From positions 15,789,107 through 15,853,106 of the forward strand of contig JAVIAB010000047.1 of the NCBI GenBank assembly GCA_032433765.1: 64,000 nt of DNA, written 5' to 3'. The notes beneath the pieces were generated by a model that ran no database searches, was not told the DNA's origin, and worked only from the letters and a program-made list of their open reading frames with translations. A program made the translations under genes and the position numbers. Every line of letters starts with the position of its first letter. Positions within the stretch are counted from its first letter, which is position 1. Source of the DNA: Megaustenia siamemsis. Taxonomy: Eukaryota > Mollusca > Gastropoda > Stylommatophora > Ariophantidae. This document shows, in pieces, positions 24,223-36,659 of the stretch.

Positions 24223-24740
24223 CGAACCACTAACACCGAGGAACATATTTACACTACCAGCTTAGACTAACCAGTAATCTCTAACTGTTTCACCCTTATG
24301 CTTCATTTATGGTACAACGTTAAGCAGACACCCAACTACATAGCTATAAATAAATGTTATCCCTGTACTATATATTTACTCGGTGTACTAAATATGTTTG
24401 TAATGTTATATAATATCAATGTATGTTATACACCTATTGAGATAATAAAGAATAAAATATATCTTTGTCTTCTGTTTTATATTGATCGTTTTTCATTGAT
24501 GTTGTATAATCTACTAACCTATCACTATCGCTCAAGTACACCAAGCGCTCCAAAGTCAGCACACATCAGACATAAACAGGTCACTTCCGGGGTCACCGAG
24601 ACTAGAGGTCAACATCCGGACACGCGCGGTCATGGTTAACTCCCCCTGCGCCACACGCTTTATGCGCGCCGCGCGCCGCCCTATATATCTTTGTTAAATT
24701 AGCGCCACAATAATATCCAAATCCTTCCTGGTATACTACT
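22438..24740. repeat. Foldback right arm: 21-bp array, unique segment, CT units, terminal region
   Basis: This mirrors 15712-18440: 21-bp minisatellite 22438-23010, unique DNA to about 23400, two GA/CT-microsatellite units to about 24290, then the terminal region with GGCGC motifs ending GGTATACTACT at 24740. Confidence 0.88.
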
Positions 24741-24746
24741 TGTGTG
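24741..24746. repeat. 6-bp target-site duplication, right copy (TGTGTG)
   Basis: This is the partner of 15706-15711. The next bases, ATAGG, continue the LINE coding strand (ALLSH on the minus strand). Confidence 0.85.
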
Positions 24747-27188
24747 ATAGGAGAGCTATGTCATCAGCAAAGTCTAAATCATCAAGTTGTTTGGTCAGTG
24801 ACCACTGGATCCCATTTCTGTTGTTTTGAGTTATTTTCATAATCCAATCTATGGCCAGTAGAAAGAGAAGTATGGAGACAGAAGGCATCCTTGCCTTACT
24901 CCTGTTCTTATTTCAAATGCTTCTGTAAGCTGTCCTTCATGCACCACACTACATTTTGTTCCTTCATACATTGTTTTTATCAGGTTAATAAACTTTATGG
25001 GGATTCCATAATGACTCAGCAACTTCCAAAGCATTCTTCTGTCTAAACTATCAAATGCCTTTTCGTAATCTATGAATCCAATATAAAGTGGGGATTTTAG
25101 TTCTAAACTTTGTTCAACTATTATACGTAGAGTAGTTATTTGATCAGCACATGATCTGTTCTTCCTAAAACCTGCTTGTTCATCTCTCAAGTGTTTCTCT
25201 ATAGCCTCTTTTAGTCTCTCCAGAATGATTCTGCCTAATATTTTTCCTGGCACTGATAGTAGCATAATTCCCCTATAATTTGTGCACTCCTGTAAACTTC
25301 CTTTCTTTGGTAGTTTGATCATATAACCTTCTCTCCAGTCTTTAGGTATTTCTTCCCTCTCCCAAATTTTATCCAATAGATTATGTAACATCTTGGTAGA
25401 GGTGATAATATCTGCTTTGATGGCTTCCGAAGGAATTTCATCTGGTCCTGTGGCTTTACCATCTTTTAACAGTTTGATGGCTTTCATTATTTCTTCTTTG
25501 CTTGGTTTTCCGCAGTTAACGTGTAATTCTTCTTCTGCTGGTAGTATATCTGGAGGATTATTTGAGCCAGGTCTGTTCAAAAGTTCTTCAAAGTGCTCCT
25601 TCCATCTCTCCATTTGTTCCTTTATATTACTAAGCAGATTTCCTTTCTTATCTTTGATAAAGGCGTTGATCTGTTTGTATTTTCCACCTAATTTCTTTGT
25701 GCTGTTGTACAGTTCTTTCATATTCCCTTTATTTGCTGCTTCTTCTGCCTCTTTAGCTAATTCATCTATATATTTCCTCTTATCCCTTTTAATGCATCTT
25801 CTCACTTCTTTATTCACCTCTGTGTAAGCTTCCTGTGTCTTGGCTTTATTACTTCTTGTTTTGCTTTTATTTATGTCTGCTTTCTTGTTCTTTCTTTCTT
25901 TAATTTTATCCAGGGTCTCTGCTGTCATCCATGCCTTATTCTGGCGTTCTCTTTTCCCCAGTGTTTCTTCGCATGTCTCTTTCCATATATTTTTTACCTG
26001 TTTCCAGTGATCTTCTATATTTATAGTATTTTCTAGTTGTTGGAGGACTTGGTATTTGTTTGATATTGTGACTGCGAATTTATCTTTAATTCCTTGTTCT
26101 TTAAGAAACCCTACATTGAAATACGTTCTGCCCTTATTCGTTGTAGTATACCTTTTTAATTTAATTTTAAGTTTGGCTAACAGAAGATGATGATCAGAAG
26201 CTATATCTGCCCCTCTATATACTTTTACATCCTGTAAGGATGACTTAAACTTATTATTAATACATATGTGATCAATTTGATTTTCCGTTCTATGATCTGG
26301 TGACACCCATGTAGCTTTGTGTATTCTTTTATGTTGGAATATTGTTCTTCCTAGGCTCATTTGATTAAGGGCGCAGAAATTCACAAATATCTCTCCATTC
26401 TCGTTTATATCTCCAAGTCCATGTTTTCCCATAATCTCTTCAAAGCCTCTGTTGTCTGATCCTACCTTAGCATTTAGGTCTCCCATCAAGATTATAATAT
26501 CCTTGGCTCGTCTTGCATCCATCTGGCATTGTAGCTGTTTATAAAAATCATCTTTAACTGAGTCATCTTTATCGTTGGTTGGTGCATAGCATTGTATAAT
26601 GTGTAATTTTATTTTGTTTTTGGTTGTTCTAAATGTTGCTCTCACCAGTCTTGGTCCCACTGCCTCCCATTCTATTAGTGTCTTCTGTGCATTCTTTGAT
26701 AGCATTATAGCTACCCCTTCGCTATGTTGTGCTCCTGGTTCCTGGTGTCCTGATGATAAAATCATCTCCCCTGTATTCAATTTTATTCTCTCCGCTCCCA
26801 GCCATCTTGTTTCACACATTCCCAGAATATCTATCTTGTAGTTGTTCATTTCTGCTGCCACTTGTGCCGCTTTTCCCTGTTCGTTAAGGGTACGAACATT
26901 CCAGGTGCCAATTCTGGATGATTTCCTGGTAGACAAAGGGTGAGTCGGCAACCCGGACTCCTTATGGCTTTCTCCGGATTGCGTCATACGTCTCTTAGAC
27001 AGAGAGCCCTTCTCTTTCCTGGTTGACGGATTTATCATGTTTGTGAAGTTTTTTCGGCTTATTTTTTTACAGTATGGGATAGCCAGTCCCATGCCTAACC
27101 CTCCTTTCTCGCCTCTTACGAACATGCCTGGTAGGGTACAGCGCCGCTATTCTTTACTTCCCTTTCGGGCCCCGGCAGCGCACGGGCG
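24747..27188 (-). pseudogene. Full-length RTE LINE, 5' part: endonuclease and reverse transcriptase
   Basis: A 758-residue minus-strand frame (27125-24849) opens after a short 5' UTR. An APE-type endonuclease spans residues about 70-320: GTWNVRTL at 73, CET at 104-106, CYAPTND at 179-185, GDLNAK at 215-220, QIDHICIN at 283-290, SDHH at 310-313. The reverse transcriptase spans about 540-758: GPDEIP at 560, NYRGI at 616, QAGFRKNRS from 650, FIDYEKAFD at 684-692, GVRQGCLLSP at 742-751. A one-base deletion near 24870 then shifts frame; the protein continues in the next frame as LLFLLAIDWIMK...FADDIALLSH, with FADD encoded by 24760-24771. Together with 14945-15711 the element is about 3.2 kb, the usual RTE length. 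The frameshift and the 9-kb insertion make it inactive. Confidence 0.95.
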
Positions 27189-28512
27189 ATACATTATATC
27201 GCTGCTACTTTATGTTTGTTCCCTACATACATTATATCGCTGCTACTTTATGTCTGTTCCCTACTTACATTATACCGCTGCTAGTTTATGTTTGTTCCCT
27301 ACATACATTATATCGCTGCTACTTTATGTCTGTTCCCTACTTACATTATACCACTGCTACTTTATGTTTGTTCCCGACTTACATTATATCACTGCTACTT
27401 TATGTTTGTTCCCTACATACATTATATCGCTGCTACTTTATGTCTGTTCCCTACTTACATTATACCGCTGCTACTTTAGGTTTGTTCCCTACTTACATTA
27501 TACCACTGCTACTTTATGTTTGTTCCGTACTTACATTATACCGCTGCTATTTTATGTCTGTTCCCTACTTACATTATACCGCTGCTACTTTATGTCTGTT
27601 CCCTACTTACATTATACCGCTGCTACTTTATGTTTGTTCCCTACTTACATTATACCGCCGCGACTTTATGTTTGTTCCCTACTTACATTATACCACTGCT
27701 GCTTTATGTTTGTTCCCTACTTACATTATACCGCCGCTAGTTTATGTTTGTTCCCTACTTACATTATACCGCTGCTACTTTTATGTTTGTTCCCTACTTA
27801 CATTATACCACTGCTACTTTATGTTTGTTCCGTACTTACATTATACCGCTGCTACTTTATGTCTGTTCCCTACTTACATTATTCCACTGCTACTTTATGT
27901 TTGTTCCCTACTTACATTATACCGCCGCTACTTTATGTCTGTTCCCTGCCTACTTTATACCGCTGCTACTTTATGTCTGTTCCATACTTACATTATACCG
28001 CCGCTACTTTATATATGTTCCCTACTTACATTATATCGCTGCTACTTTATGTTTGTTCCCTCCTTACATTATACCACTGCTACTTTATGTTTGTTCCCTA
28101 CTTACATTATACCGCTGCTACTTTATGTTTGTTCCCTACATACATTATATCGCTGCTACTTTATGTTTGTACCCTACTTACATTATACCGCTACTACTAT
28201 ATGTTTGTTCCCTACTTACATTATACCGCTGCTACTATATGTTTGTTCCCTACATACATTATGTCCCTGCTACTTTATGATTGTTCTCTACATACATTAT
28301 ATCCCTGCTACTTTATATTTGTTCCCTACTTACATTATACCACTGCTACTTTATGATTGTTCTCTACATACATTATATCGCTGCTACTTTATATTTGTTC
28401 CCTACTTACATTATACCACTGCTACTTTATGATTGTTCCCTACATACATTATATCACTGCTACTTTATGTTTGTTCCCTACTTACATTATACCGCTGCTA
28501 CTTTATGTTTGT
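27189..28512. repeat. 38-bp minisatellite, right part (about 35 units)
   Basis: This is the continuation of the array at 14731-14944 after the LINE. Because 38 is not a multiple of 3 and the unit lacks stops, all three plus frames stay open for long stretches (up to 439 and 406 codons, reading CSLLTLYRCYFMSVPYL-like text). These are not genes. Confidence 0.95.
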
Positions 28513-28579
28513 TTAACGTCACCCATGTTTCTGTGTTCTAGTTAGTTAGATTCTTTACTTTAATTCCGTTGCCAGTTTG

Positions 28580-28740
28580 TGTTCTCATTTTTTGATGAAT
28601 GCCGCATGTGGACCGAAACGTCAGTATTTTGTTGTCTTTCTCTTTTGTAAAGCTTCCACCATACCTTATAAAAGTGCACGTTACACACCATTTACTCCTA
28701 AATTTGCATAATATCGGAACTTCACAGCGATTCATCACAA
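28580..28740 (-). repeat. Penelope-like fragment with hammerhead-type motif
   Basis: At 28592-28622 the plus strand reads TTGATGA-ATGCCGCATGTGGAC-CGAAACGTC, close to the CTGATGA...GAAAC core of hammerheads in Penelope-like elements, but with a weak stem II and a T for the first C. The flanking 28660-28715 is the inverted relative of 14650-14710. Assignment to Penelope-like elements is inference from the motif. Confidence 0.4.
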
Positions 28741-28782
28741 ACTACATCCATTCCAAACCTAAATCAATGCGGACAAAACAGC

Positions 28783-28818
28783 AAGTAAAGTTCCCCGTTA
28801 AGTCAAGTGGCGTATTAG
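28783..28818 (-). repeat. SINE S1, detached 3' fragment
   Basis: AAGTAAAG.TCCCCGTTA followed by GTCAAGTGGCGTAT matches the outer end of the SINE copies at 50996 and 45681. The rest of this copy resumes at about 29800, after the RNase H reading frame. Confidence 0.65.
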
Positions 28819-28917
28819 AGCACGAGCATACCTGAAGATTAGTACAGATACAGAGCATCCATTGCACCACGTGCTCAACACAGAGAAAGGTACCAGGCTA
28901 AAAAGAGGCAAATCAGG

Positions 28918-29739
28918 GTGGGCCGAGCAGAAGATGTCATCAAACAGGTCTGTGGGCTTACAAATATCAGCGTTTGTGAGGAGTGGATACCGGTGTCTAC
29001 GTCATTCAAGGGGACTTTCTCGTGTATTGTCACACTTGACAGGAAAAGTAGGGAACATAACCCGGTCGTGGTTAATGCTGAGGTCAACGGTCTCATCTGC
29101 GATAATACCGATGAGAAAGATGCAGTCATATATACAGACGGATCTGTAAGACGACACCAAAGAAGTGCATGGGCATTTACAGCACGCTCGGCAGGCAGAA
29201 TAGTCTACGAAGACAGTGGTGCATACGTCGTGACCAAGAGTAGCATGACAATGGAGGTGATGGCAGTGACCAAGGCATTCAAATGGTTAGAGTCACAAGA
29301 CTACACCCACGCATGTATACTGAGTGATTCGATGAGCATGATAAAAAAAGTGGAGGCGGGCTTTGTACGCATGCAATGGGTAAAGTCATTGCAGAAATCC
29401 AAAATACGTAAGGTCACCTTTGTCTATGTCCCTGGACATGCGGGAGTACGGGGGAATGAAAGAGCGGACAGGTTGGCTAGCTGTGCTGTCGTTGAGGAAG
29501 GGCAACCAATGGATCGGGCGGACATCATCAATGCCCTTCGAGATGTTGGAAGAGCACAGGACCTCGACAAACACAGATCAACGTCACTTCTTTGGATGAT
29601 GGAAATGGGAGTTAAGATGGGCACGGCCAGAAATGAGAAACTTGGTGGCCGTGTAAGAAGACTTATCAACCAACATAGAACTGGAGTCGTCAGTCGCTGG
29701 ACACTGAGGGAATTACTGAGGAGGGGGGGGGGAATCTGA
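28918..29739 (+). CDS. LINE-type RNase H domain, partial polyprotein remnant
   Basis: This 273-residue frame has an RNase H fold at about residues 68-190 with the whole catalytic set visible: D74 in IYTDGS, E113 in TMEVMAV, D137 in ILSDSMS, and D184 in GNERADRLA after VPGHAGVRG (H174). Stand-alone and LINE-encoded RNase H domains degrade the RNA strand of RNA:DNA hybrids. The following text (WTLRELLRRGG) is typical of the region after RNase H in I-like LINEs. The frame ends in a run of ten G's (29723-29732). One frame away the DNA continues ESEHLWTCSECNDDDPQ and stops at about 29809, so an indel in the G run probably cut the protein. No reverse transcriptase is present upstream. It could be a 5'-truncated LINE or a captured domain. 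Confidence 0.72.
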   Translation: MGRAEDVIKQVCGLTNISVCEEWIPVSTSFKGTFSCIVTLDRKSREHNPVVVNAEVNGLICDNTDEKDAVIYTDGSVRRHQRSAWAFTARSAGRIVYEDSGAYVVTKSSMTMEVMAVTKAFKWLESQDYTHACILSDSMSMIKKVEAGFVRMQWVKSLQKSKIRKVTFVYVPGHAGVRGNERADRLASCAVVEEGQPMDRADIINALRDVGRAQDLDKHRSTSLLWMMEMGVKMGTARNEKLGGRVRRLINQHRTGVVSRWTLRELLRRGGGI

Positions 29740-29799
29740 GCACCTATGGACATGTTCGGAGTGCAATGATGATGACCCGCAAATAACCCAATACCCCAA

Positions 29800-30004
29800 T
29801 AAGGAATAATATGGTGTTAGTGACCATAATTTTTATAGACCTTCGGCACAGGATTTTTTTGTGGTAATGTGGTCGGTATTACGCCCGTCGCTTTTCTTTC
29901 ACAGAAAAAAAAACCAAAAAAACCGGTAGCCATTTAAGGCTGGTCGATAGAATCCAAGCTCTCGTCCTTTGTAGTCAAGTACACTAACCGTGAGCTATCG
30001 CGGA
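29800..30004 (-). repeat. SINE S1 (tRNA-derived), main part
   Basis: It contains the family landmarks ATGGTGTTAGTGACCAT, GTAATGTGGTCGGTATTACG, CCATTTAAGGCTGG and CCTTTGTAGT, ending with the complement of a Pol III A box (CACTAACCGTGAGCTATC). It is joined without a gap to the 53-bp array, whose first unit shares that A-box sequence. Confidence 0.85.
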
Positions 30005-33000
30005 CAAAACAGTAATAATCATAACAACACAAACCACTAACCGTGAGCTATCGCGCACAAAACAGTAATAATCATAACAACACAAACCACTAACCGTGAG
30101 CTATCGCGGACAAAACAGTAATAATCATAACAACACAAACCACTAACCGTGAGCTATCGCGCACAAAACAGTAATAATCATAACAACACAAACCACTAAC
30201 CGCGAGCTATCGCGGACAAAACAGTAATAATCATAACAACACAAACCACTAACCGCGAGCTATCGCGCACAAAACAGTAATAATCATAACAACACAAACC
30301 ACTAACCGCGAGCTATCGCGCACAAAACAGTAATAATCATAACAACACAAACCACTAACCGCGAGCTATCGCGGACAAAACAGTAATAATCGTAACAACA
30401 CAAACCACTAACCGTGAGCTATCGCGGACAAAACAGTAATAATCATAACAACACAAACCACTAACCGTGAGCTATCGCGGACAAAACAGTAATAATCATA
30501 ACAACACAAACCACTAACCGTGAGCTATCGCGGACAAAACAGTAATAATCATAACAACACAAACCACTAACCGTGAGCTATCGCGCACAAAACAGTAATA
30601 ATCATAACAACACAAACCACTAACCGTGAGCTATCGCGGACAAAACAGTAATAATCATAACAACACAAACCACTAACCGTGAGCTATCGCGGACAAAACA
30701 GTAATAATCATAACAACACAAACCACTAACCGTGAGCTATCGCGGACAAAACAGTAATAATCATAACAACACAAACCACTAACCGTGAGCTATCGCGGAC
30801 AAAACAGTAATAATCATAACAACACAAACCACTAACCGTGAGCTATCGCGGACAAAACAGTAATAATCATAACAACACAAACCACTAACCGTGAGCTATC
30901 GCGCACAAAACAGTAATAATCATAACAACACAAACCACTAACCGTGAGCTATCGCGCACAAAACAGTAATAATCATAACAACACAAACCACTAACCGTGA
31001 GCTATCGCGCACAAAACAGTAATAATCATAACAACACAAACCACTAACCGTGAGCTATCGCGGACAAAACAGTAATAATCATAACAACACAAACCACTAA
31101 CCGTGAGCTATCGCGGACAAAACAGTAATAATCATAACAACACAAACCACTAACCGTGAGCTATCGCGGACAAAACAGTAATAATCATAACAACACAAAC
31201 CACTAACCGTGAGCTATCGCGGACAAAACAGTAATAATCATAACAACACAAACCACTAACCGTGAGCTATCGCGGTCAAAACAGTAATAATCATAACAAC
31301 ACAAACCACTAACCGTGAGCTATCGCGCACAAAACAGTAATAATCATAACAACACAAACCACTAACCGTGAGCTATCGCGGACAAAACAGTAATAATCAT
31401 AACAACACAAACCACTAACCGTGAGCTATCGCGGACAAAACAGTAATAATCATAACAACACAAACCACTAACCGTGAGCTATCGCGCACAAAACAGTAAT
31501 AATCATAACAACACAAACCACTAACCGCGAGCTATCGCGCACAAAACAGTAATAATCATAACAACACAAACCACTAACCGCGAGCTATCGCGGACAAAAC
31601 AGTAATAATCATAACAACACAAACCACTAACCGCGAGCTATCGCGGACAAAACAGTAATAATCATAACAACACAAACCACTAACCGTGAGCTATCGCGGA
31701 CAAAACAGTAATAATCATAACAACACAAACCACTAACCGTGAGCTATCGCGGACAAAACAGTAATAATCATAACAACACAAACCACTAACCGTGAGCTAT
31801 CGCGGACAAAACAGTAATAATCATAACAACACAAACCACTAACCGTGAGCTATCGCGCACAAAACAGTAATAATCATAACAACACAAACCACTAACCGTG
31901 AGCTATCGCGGACAAAACAGTAATAATCATAACAACACAAACCACTAACCGTGAGCTATCGCGGACAAAACAGTAATAATCATAACAACACAAACCACTA
32001 ACCGTGAGCTATCGCGGACAAAACAGTAATAATCATAACAACACAAACCACTAACCGTGAGCTATCGCGGACAAAACAGTAATAATCATAACAACACAAA
32101 CCACTAACCGTGAGCTATCGCGGACAAAACAGTAATAATCATAACAACACAAACCACTAACCGTGAGCTATCGCGGACAAAACAGTAATAATCATAACAA
32201 CACAAACCACTAACCGTGAGCTATCGCGCACAAAACAGTAATAATCATAACAACACAAACCACTAACCGTGAGCTATCGCGGACAAAACAGTAATAATCA
32301 TAACAACACAAACCACTAACCGTGAGCTATCGCGGACAAAACAGTAATAATCATAACAACACAAACCACTAACAGTGAGCTATCGCGCACAAAACAGTAA
32401 TAATCATAACAACACAAACCACTAACCGTGAGCTATCGCGGACAAAACAGTAATAATCATAACAACACAAACCACTAACCGCGAGCTATCGCGCACAAAA
32501 CAGTAATAATCATAACAACACAAACCACTAACCGCGAGCTATCGCGGACAAAACAGTAATAATCATAACAACACAAACCACTAACCGTGAGCTATCGCGG
32601 ACAAAACAGTAATAATCATAACAACACAAACCACTAACCGTGAGCTATCGCGGACAAAACAGTAATAATCATAACAACACAAACCACTAACCGTGAGCTA
32701 TCGCGGACAAAACAGTAATAATCATAACAACACAAACCACTAACCGCGAGCTATCGCGGACAAAACAGTAATAATCATAACAACACAAACCACTAACCGT
32801 GAGCTATCGCGGACAAAACAGTAATAATCATAACAACACAAACCACTAACCGTGAGCTATCGCGCACAAAACAGTAATAATCATAACAACACAAACCACT
32901 AACCGTGAGCTATCGCGGACAAAACAGTAATAATCATAACAACACAAACCACTAACCGTGAGCTATCGCGGACAAAACAGTAATAATCATAACAACACAA

Positions 33001-36000
33001 ACCACTAACCGTGAGCTATCGCGGACAAAACAGTAATAATCATAACAACACAAACCACTAACCGTGAGCTATCGCGGACAAAACAGTAATAATCATAACA
33101 ACACAAACCACTAACCGTGAGCTATCGCGGACAAAACAGTAATAATCATAACAACACAAACCACTAACCGCGAGCTATCGCGGACAAAACAGTAATAATC
33201 ATAACAACACAAACCACTAACCGCGAGCTATCGCGGACAAAACAGTAATAATCATAACAACACAAACCACTAACCGCGAGCTATCGCGGACAAAACAGTA
33301 ATAATCATAACAACACAAACCACTAACCGCGAGCTATCGCGGACAAAACAGTAATAATCATAACAACACAAACCACTAACCGCGAGCTATCGCGGACAAA
33401 ACAGTAATAATCATAACAACACAAACCACTAACCGCGAGCTATCGCGGACAAAACAGTAATAATCATAACAACACAAACCACTAACCGTGAGCTATCGCG
33501 GACAAAACAGTAATAATCATAACAACACAAACCACTAACCGTGAGCTATCGCGCACAAAACAGTAATAATCATAACAACACAAACCACTAACCGTGAGCT
33601 ATCGCGCACAAAACAGTAATAATCATAACAACACAAACCACTAACCGTGAGCTATCGCGGACAAAACAGTAATAATCATAACAACACAAACCACTAACCG
33701 TGAGCTATCGCGCACAAAACAGTAATAATCATAACAACACAAACCACTAACCGCGAGCTATCGCGCACAAAACAGTAATAATCATAACAACACAAACCAC
33801 TAACCGCGAGCTATCGCGGACAAAACAGTAATAATCATAACAACACAAACCACTAACCGCGAGCTATCGCGCACAAAACAGTAATAATCATAACAACACA
33901 AACCACTAACCGCGAGCTATCGCGCACAAAACAGTAATAATCATAACAACACAAACCACTAACCGTGAGCTATCGCGGACAAAACAGTAATAATCATAAC
34001 AACACAAACCACTAACCGCGAGCTATCGCGGACAAAACAGTAATAATCATAACAACACAAACCACTAACCGCGAGCTATCGCGCACAAAACAGTAATAAT
34101 CATAACAACACAAACCACTAACCGCGAGCTATCGCGCACAAAACAGTAATAATCATAACAACACAAACCACTAACCGTGAGCTATCGCGCACAAAACAGT
34201 AATAATCATAACAACACAAACCACTAACCGTGAGCTATCGCGGACAAAACAGTAATAATCATAACAACACAAACCACTAACCGTGAGCTATCGCGGACAA
34301 AACAGTAATAATCATAACAACACAAACCACTAACCGTGAGCTATCGCGGACAAAACAGTAATAATCATAACAACACAAACCACTAACCGTGAGCTATCGC
34401 GGACAAAACAGTAATAATCATAACAACACAAACCACTAACCGTGAGCTATCGCGCACAAAACAGTAATAATCATAACAACACAAACCACTAACCGTGAGC
34501 TATCGCGCACAAAACAGTAATAATCATAACAACACAAACCACTAACCGTGAGCTATCGCGGACAAAACAGTAATAATCATAACAACACAAACCACTAACC
34601 GTGAGCTATCGCGCACAAAACAGTAATAATCATAACAACACAAACCACTAACCGTGAGCTATCGCGCACAAAACAGTAATAATCATAACAACACAAACCA
34701 CTAACCGTGAGCTATCGCGCACAAAACAGTAATAATCATAACAACACAAACCACTAACCGTGAGCTATCGCGCACAAAACAGTAATAATCATAACAACAC
34801 AAACCACTAACCGTGAGCTATCGCGCACAAAACAGTAATAATCATAACAACACAAACCACTAACCGTGAGCTATCGCGGACAAAACAGTAATAATCATAA
34901 CAACACAAACCACTAACCGCGAGCTATCGCGCACAAAACAGTAATAATCATAACAACACAAACCACTAACCGTGAGCTATCGCGGACAAAACAGTAATAA
35001 TCATAACAACACAAACCACTAACCGTGAGCTATCGCGGACAAAACAGTAATAATCATAACAACACAAACCACTAACCGCGAGCTATCGCGCACAAAACAG
35101 TAATAATCATAACAACACAAACCACTAACCGTGAGCTATCGCGGACAAAACAGTAATAATCATAACAACACAAACCACTAACCGTGAGCTATCGCGCACA
35201 AAACAGTAATAATCATAACAACACAAACCACTAACCGTGAGCTATCGCGGACAAAACAGTAATAATCATAACAACACAAACCACTAACCGTGAGCTATCG
35301 CGCACAAAACAGTAATAATCATAACAACACAAACCACTAACCGTGAGCTATCGCGCACAAAACAGTAATAATCATAACAACACAAACCACTAACCGTGAG
35401 CTATCGCGCACAAAACAGTAATAATCATAACAACACAAACCACTAACCGCGAGCTATCGCGCACAAAACAGTAATAATCATAACAACACAAACCACTAAC
35501 CGTGAGCTATCGCGCACAAAACAGTAATAATCATAACAATACAAACCACTAACCGCGAGCTATCGCGGACAAAACAGTAATAATCATAACAACACAAACC
35601 ACTAACCGTGAGCTATCGCGCACAAAACAGTAATAATCATAACAACACAAACCACTAACCGTGAGCTATCGCGCACAAAACAGTAATAATCATAACAACA
35701 CAAACCACTAACCGTGAGCTATCGCGGACAAAACAGTAATAATCATAACAACACAAACCACTAACCGTGAGCTATCGCGCACAAAACAGTAATAATCATA
35801 ACAACACAAACCACTAACCGCGAGCTATCGCGCACAAAACAGTAATAATCATAACAACACAAACCACTAACCGTGAGCTATCGCGCACAAAACAGTAATA
35901 ATCATAACAACACAAACCACTAACCGTGAGCTATCGCGCACAAAACAGTAATAATCATAACAACACAAACCACTAACCGTGAGCTATCGCGCACAAAACA

Positions 36001-36613
36001 GTAATAATCATAACAACACAAACCACTAACCGTGAGCTATCGCGGACAAAACAGTAATAATCATAACAACACAAACCACTAACCGTGAGCTATCGCGCAC
36101 AAAACAGTAATAATCATAACAACACAAACCACTAACCGTGAGCTATCGCGCACAAAACAGTAATAATCATAACAACACAAACCACTAACCGTGAGCTATC
36201 GCGCACAAAACAGTAATAATCATAACAATACAAACCACTAACCGTGAGCTATCGCGCACAAAACAGTAATAATCATAACAACACAAACCACTAACCGTGA
36301 GCTATCGCGCACAAAACAGTAATAATCATAACAACACAAACCACTAACCGTGAGCTATCGCGCACAAAACAGTAATAATCATAACAACACAAACCACTAA
36401 CCGTGAGCTATCGCGCACAAAACAGTAATAATCATAACAACACAAACCACTAACCGTGAGCTATCGCGGACAAAACAGTAATAATCATAACAACACAAAC
36501 CACTAACCGTGAGCTATCGCGCACAAAACAGTAATAATCATAACAACACAAACCACTAACCGTGAGCTATCGCGCACAAAACAGTAATAATCATAACAAC
36601 ACAAACCACTAAC
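29986..36613. repeat. 53-bp minisatellite (about 125 units) seeded by the SINE head
   Basis: Each unit is CACTAACCGTGAGCTATCGC plus G/C, then ACAAAACAGTAATAATC and ATAACAACACAAAC. Two sites vary repeatedly: GTGAG/GCGAG and CGGAC/CGCAC. The right-hand third is mostly CGCAC. The array starts inside the SINE tRNA-like end and stops abruptly at CACTAACACC near 36613. All units keep the A-box-like complement GATAGCTCACGG. Confidence 0.97.
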
Positions 36614-36659
36614 ACCAAATTTATTTTACTTTAATTTCCTTTATGTTAGTTATATTACT

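Larger units (their letters stand above)
15712..24740. mobile_element. 9-kb palindromic (foldback) DNA transposon, non-autonomous
   Basis: The left arm (15712-20387) and right arm (20484-24740) are reverse complements over their whole length. They differ mainly by one extra 432-bp unit on the left and by single-base homopolymer changes. The ends are AGTAGTATACC...GGTATACTACT with a 6-bp target duplication. From tip to centre each arm holds about 450 bp of unique DNA with repeated GGCGC motifs, CT-microsatellite units, about 390 bp of unique DNA, a 21-bp minisatellite, about eight 148-bp units and about five 135-bp units. No transposase, integrase or polymerase is visible. A 6-bp duplication with AG/CT ends is known for Maverick/Polinton elements; that assignment is inference, and IS3EU-like or Ginger-like origins remain possible. 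Confidence 0.88.

Noticed and set aside
15712..24740. Palindrome as a pure assembly artefact
   Set aside because: A clean 6-bp target duplication, restoration of the LINE frame on removal, unequal unit numbers in the arms and a unique central spacer all argue for a real element. Long reads are still needed for proof.
27037..28545. Long open frames (439, 406 and 178 codons) rich in CSLLTLYRCYF-like text
   Set aside because: They follow the 38-bp repeat in all three frames because the unit has no stop codon. The composition is repeat-driven, with no domain and no start context.
29986..36613. CRISPR-like appearance of regular repeats
   Set aside because: There are no unique spacers, the units are contiguous, the setting is eukaryotic and there are no cas genes.
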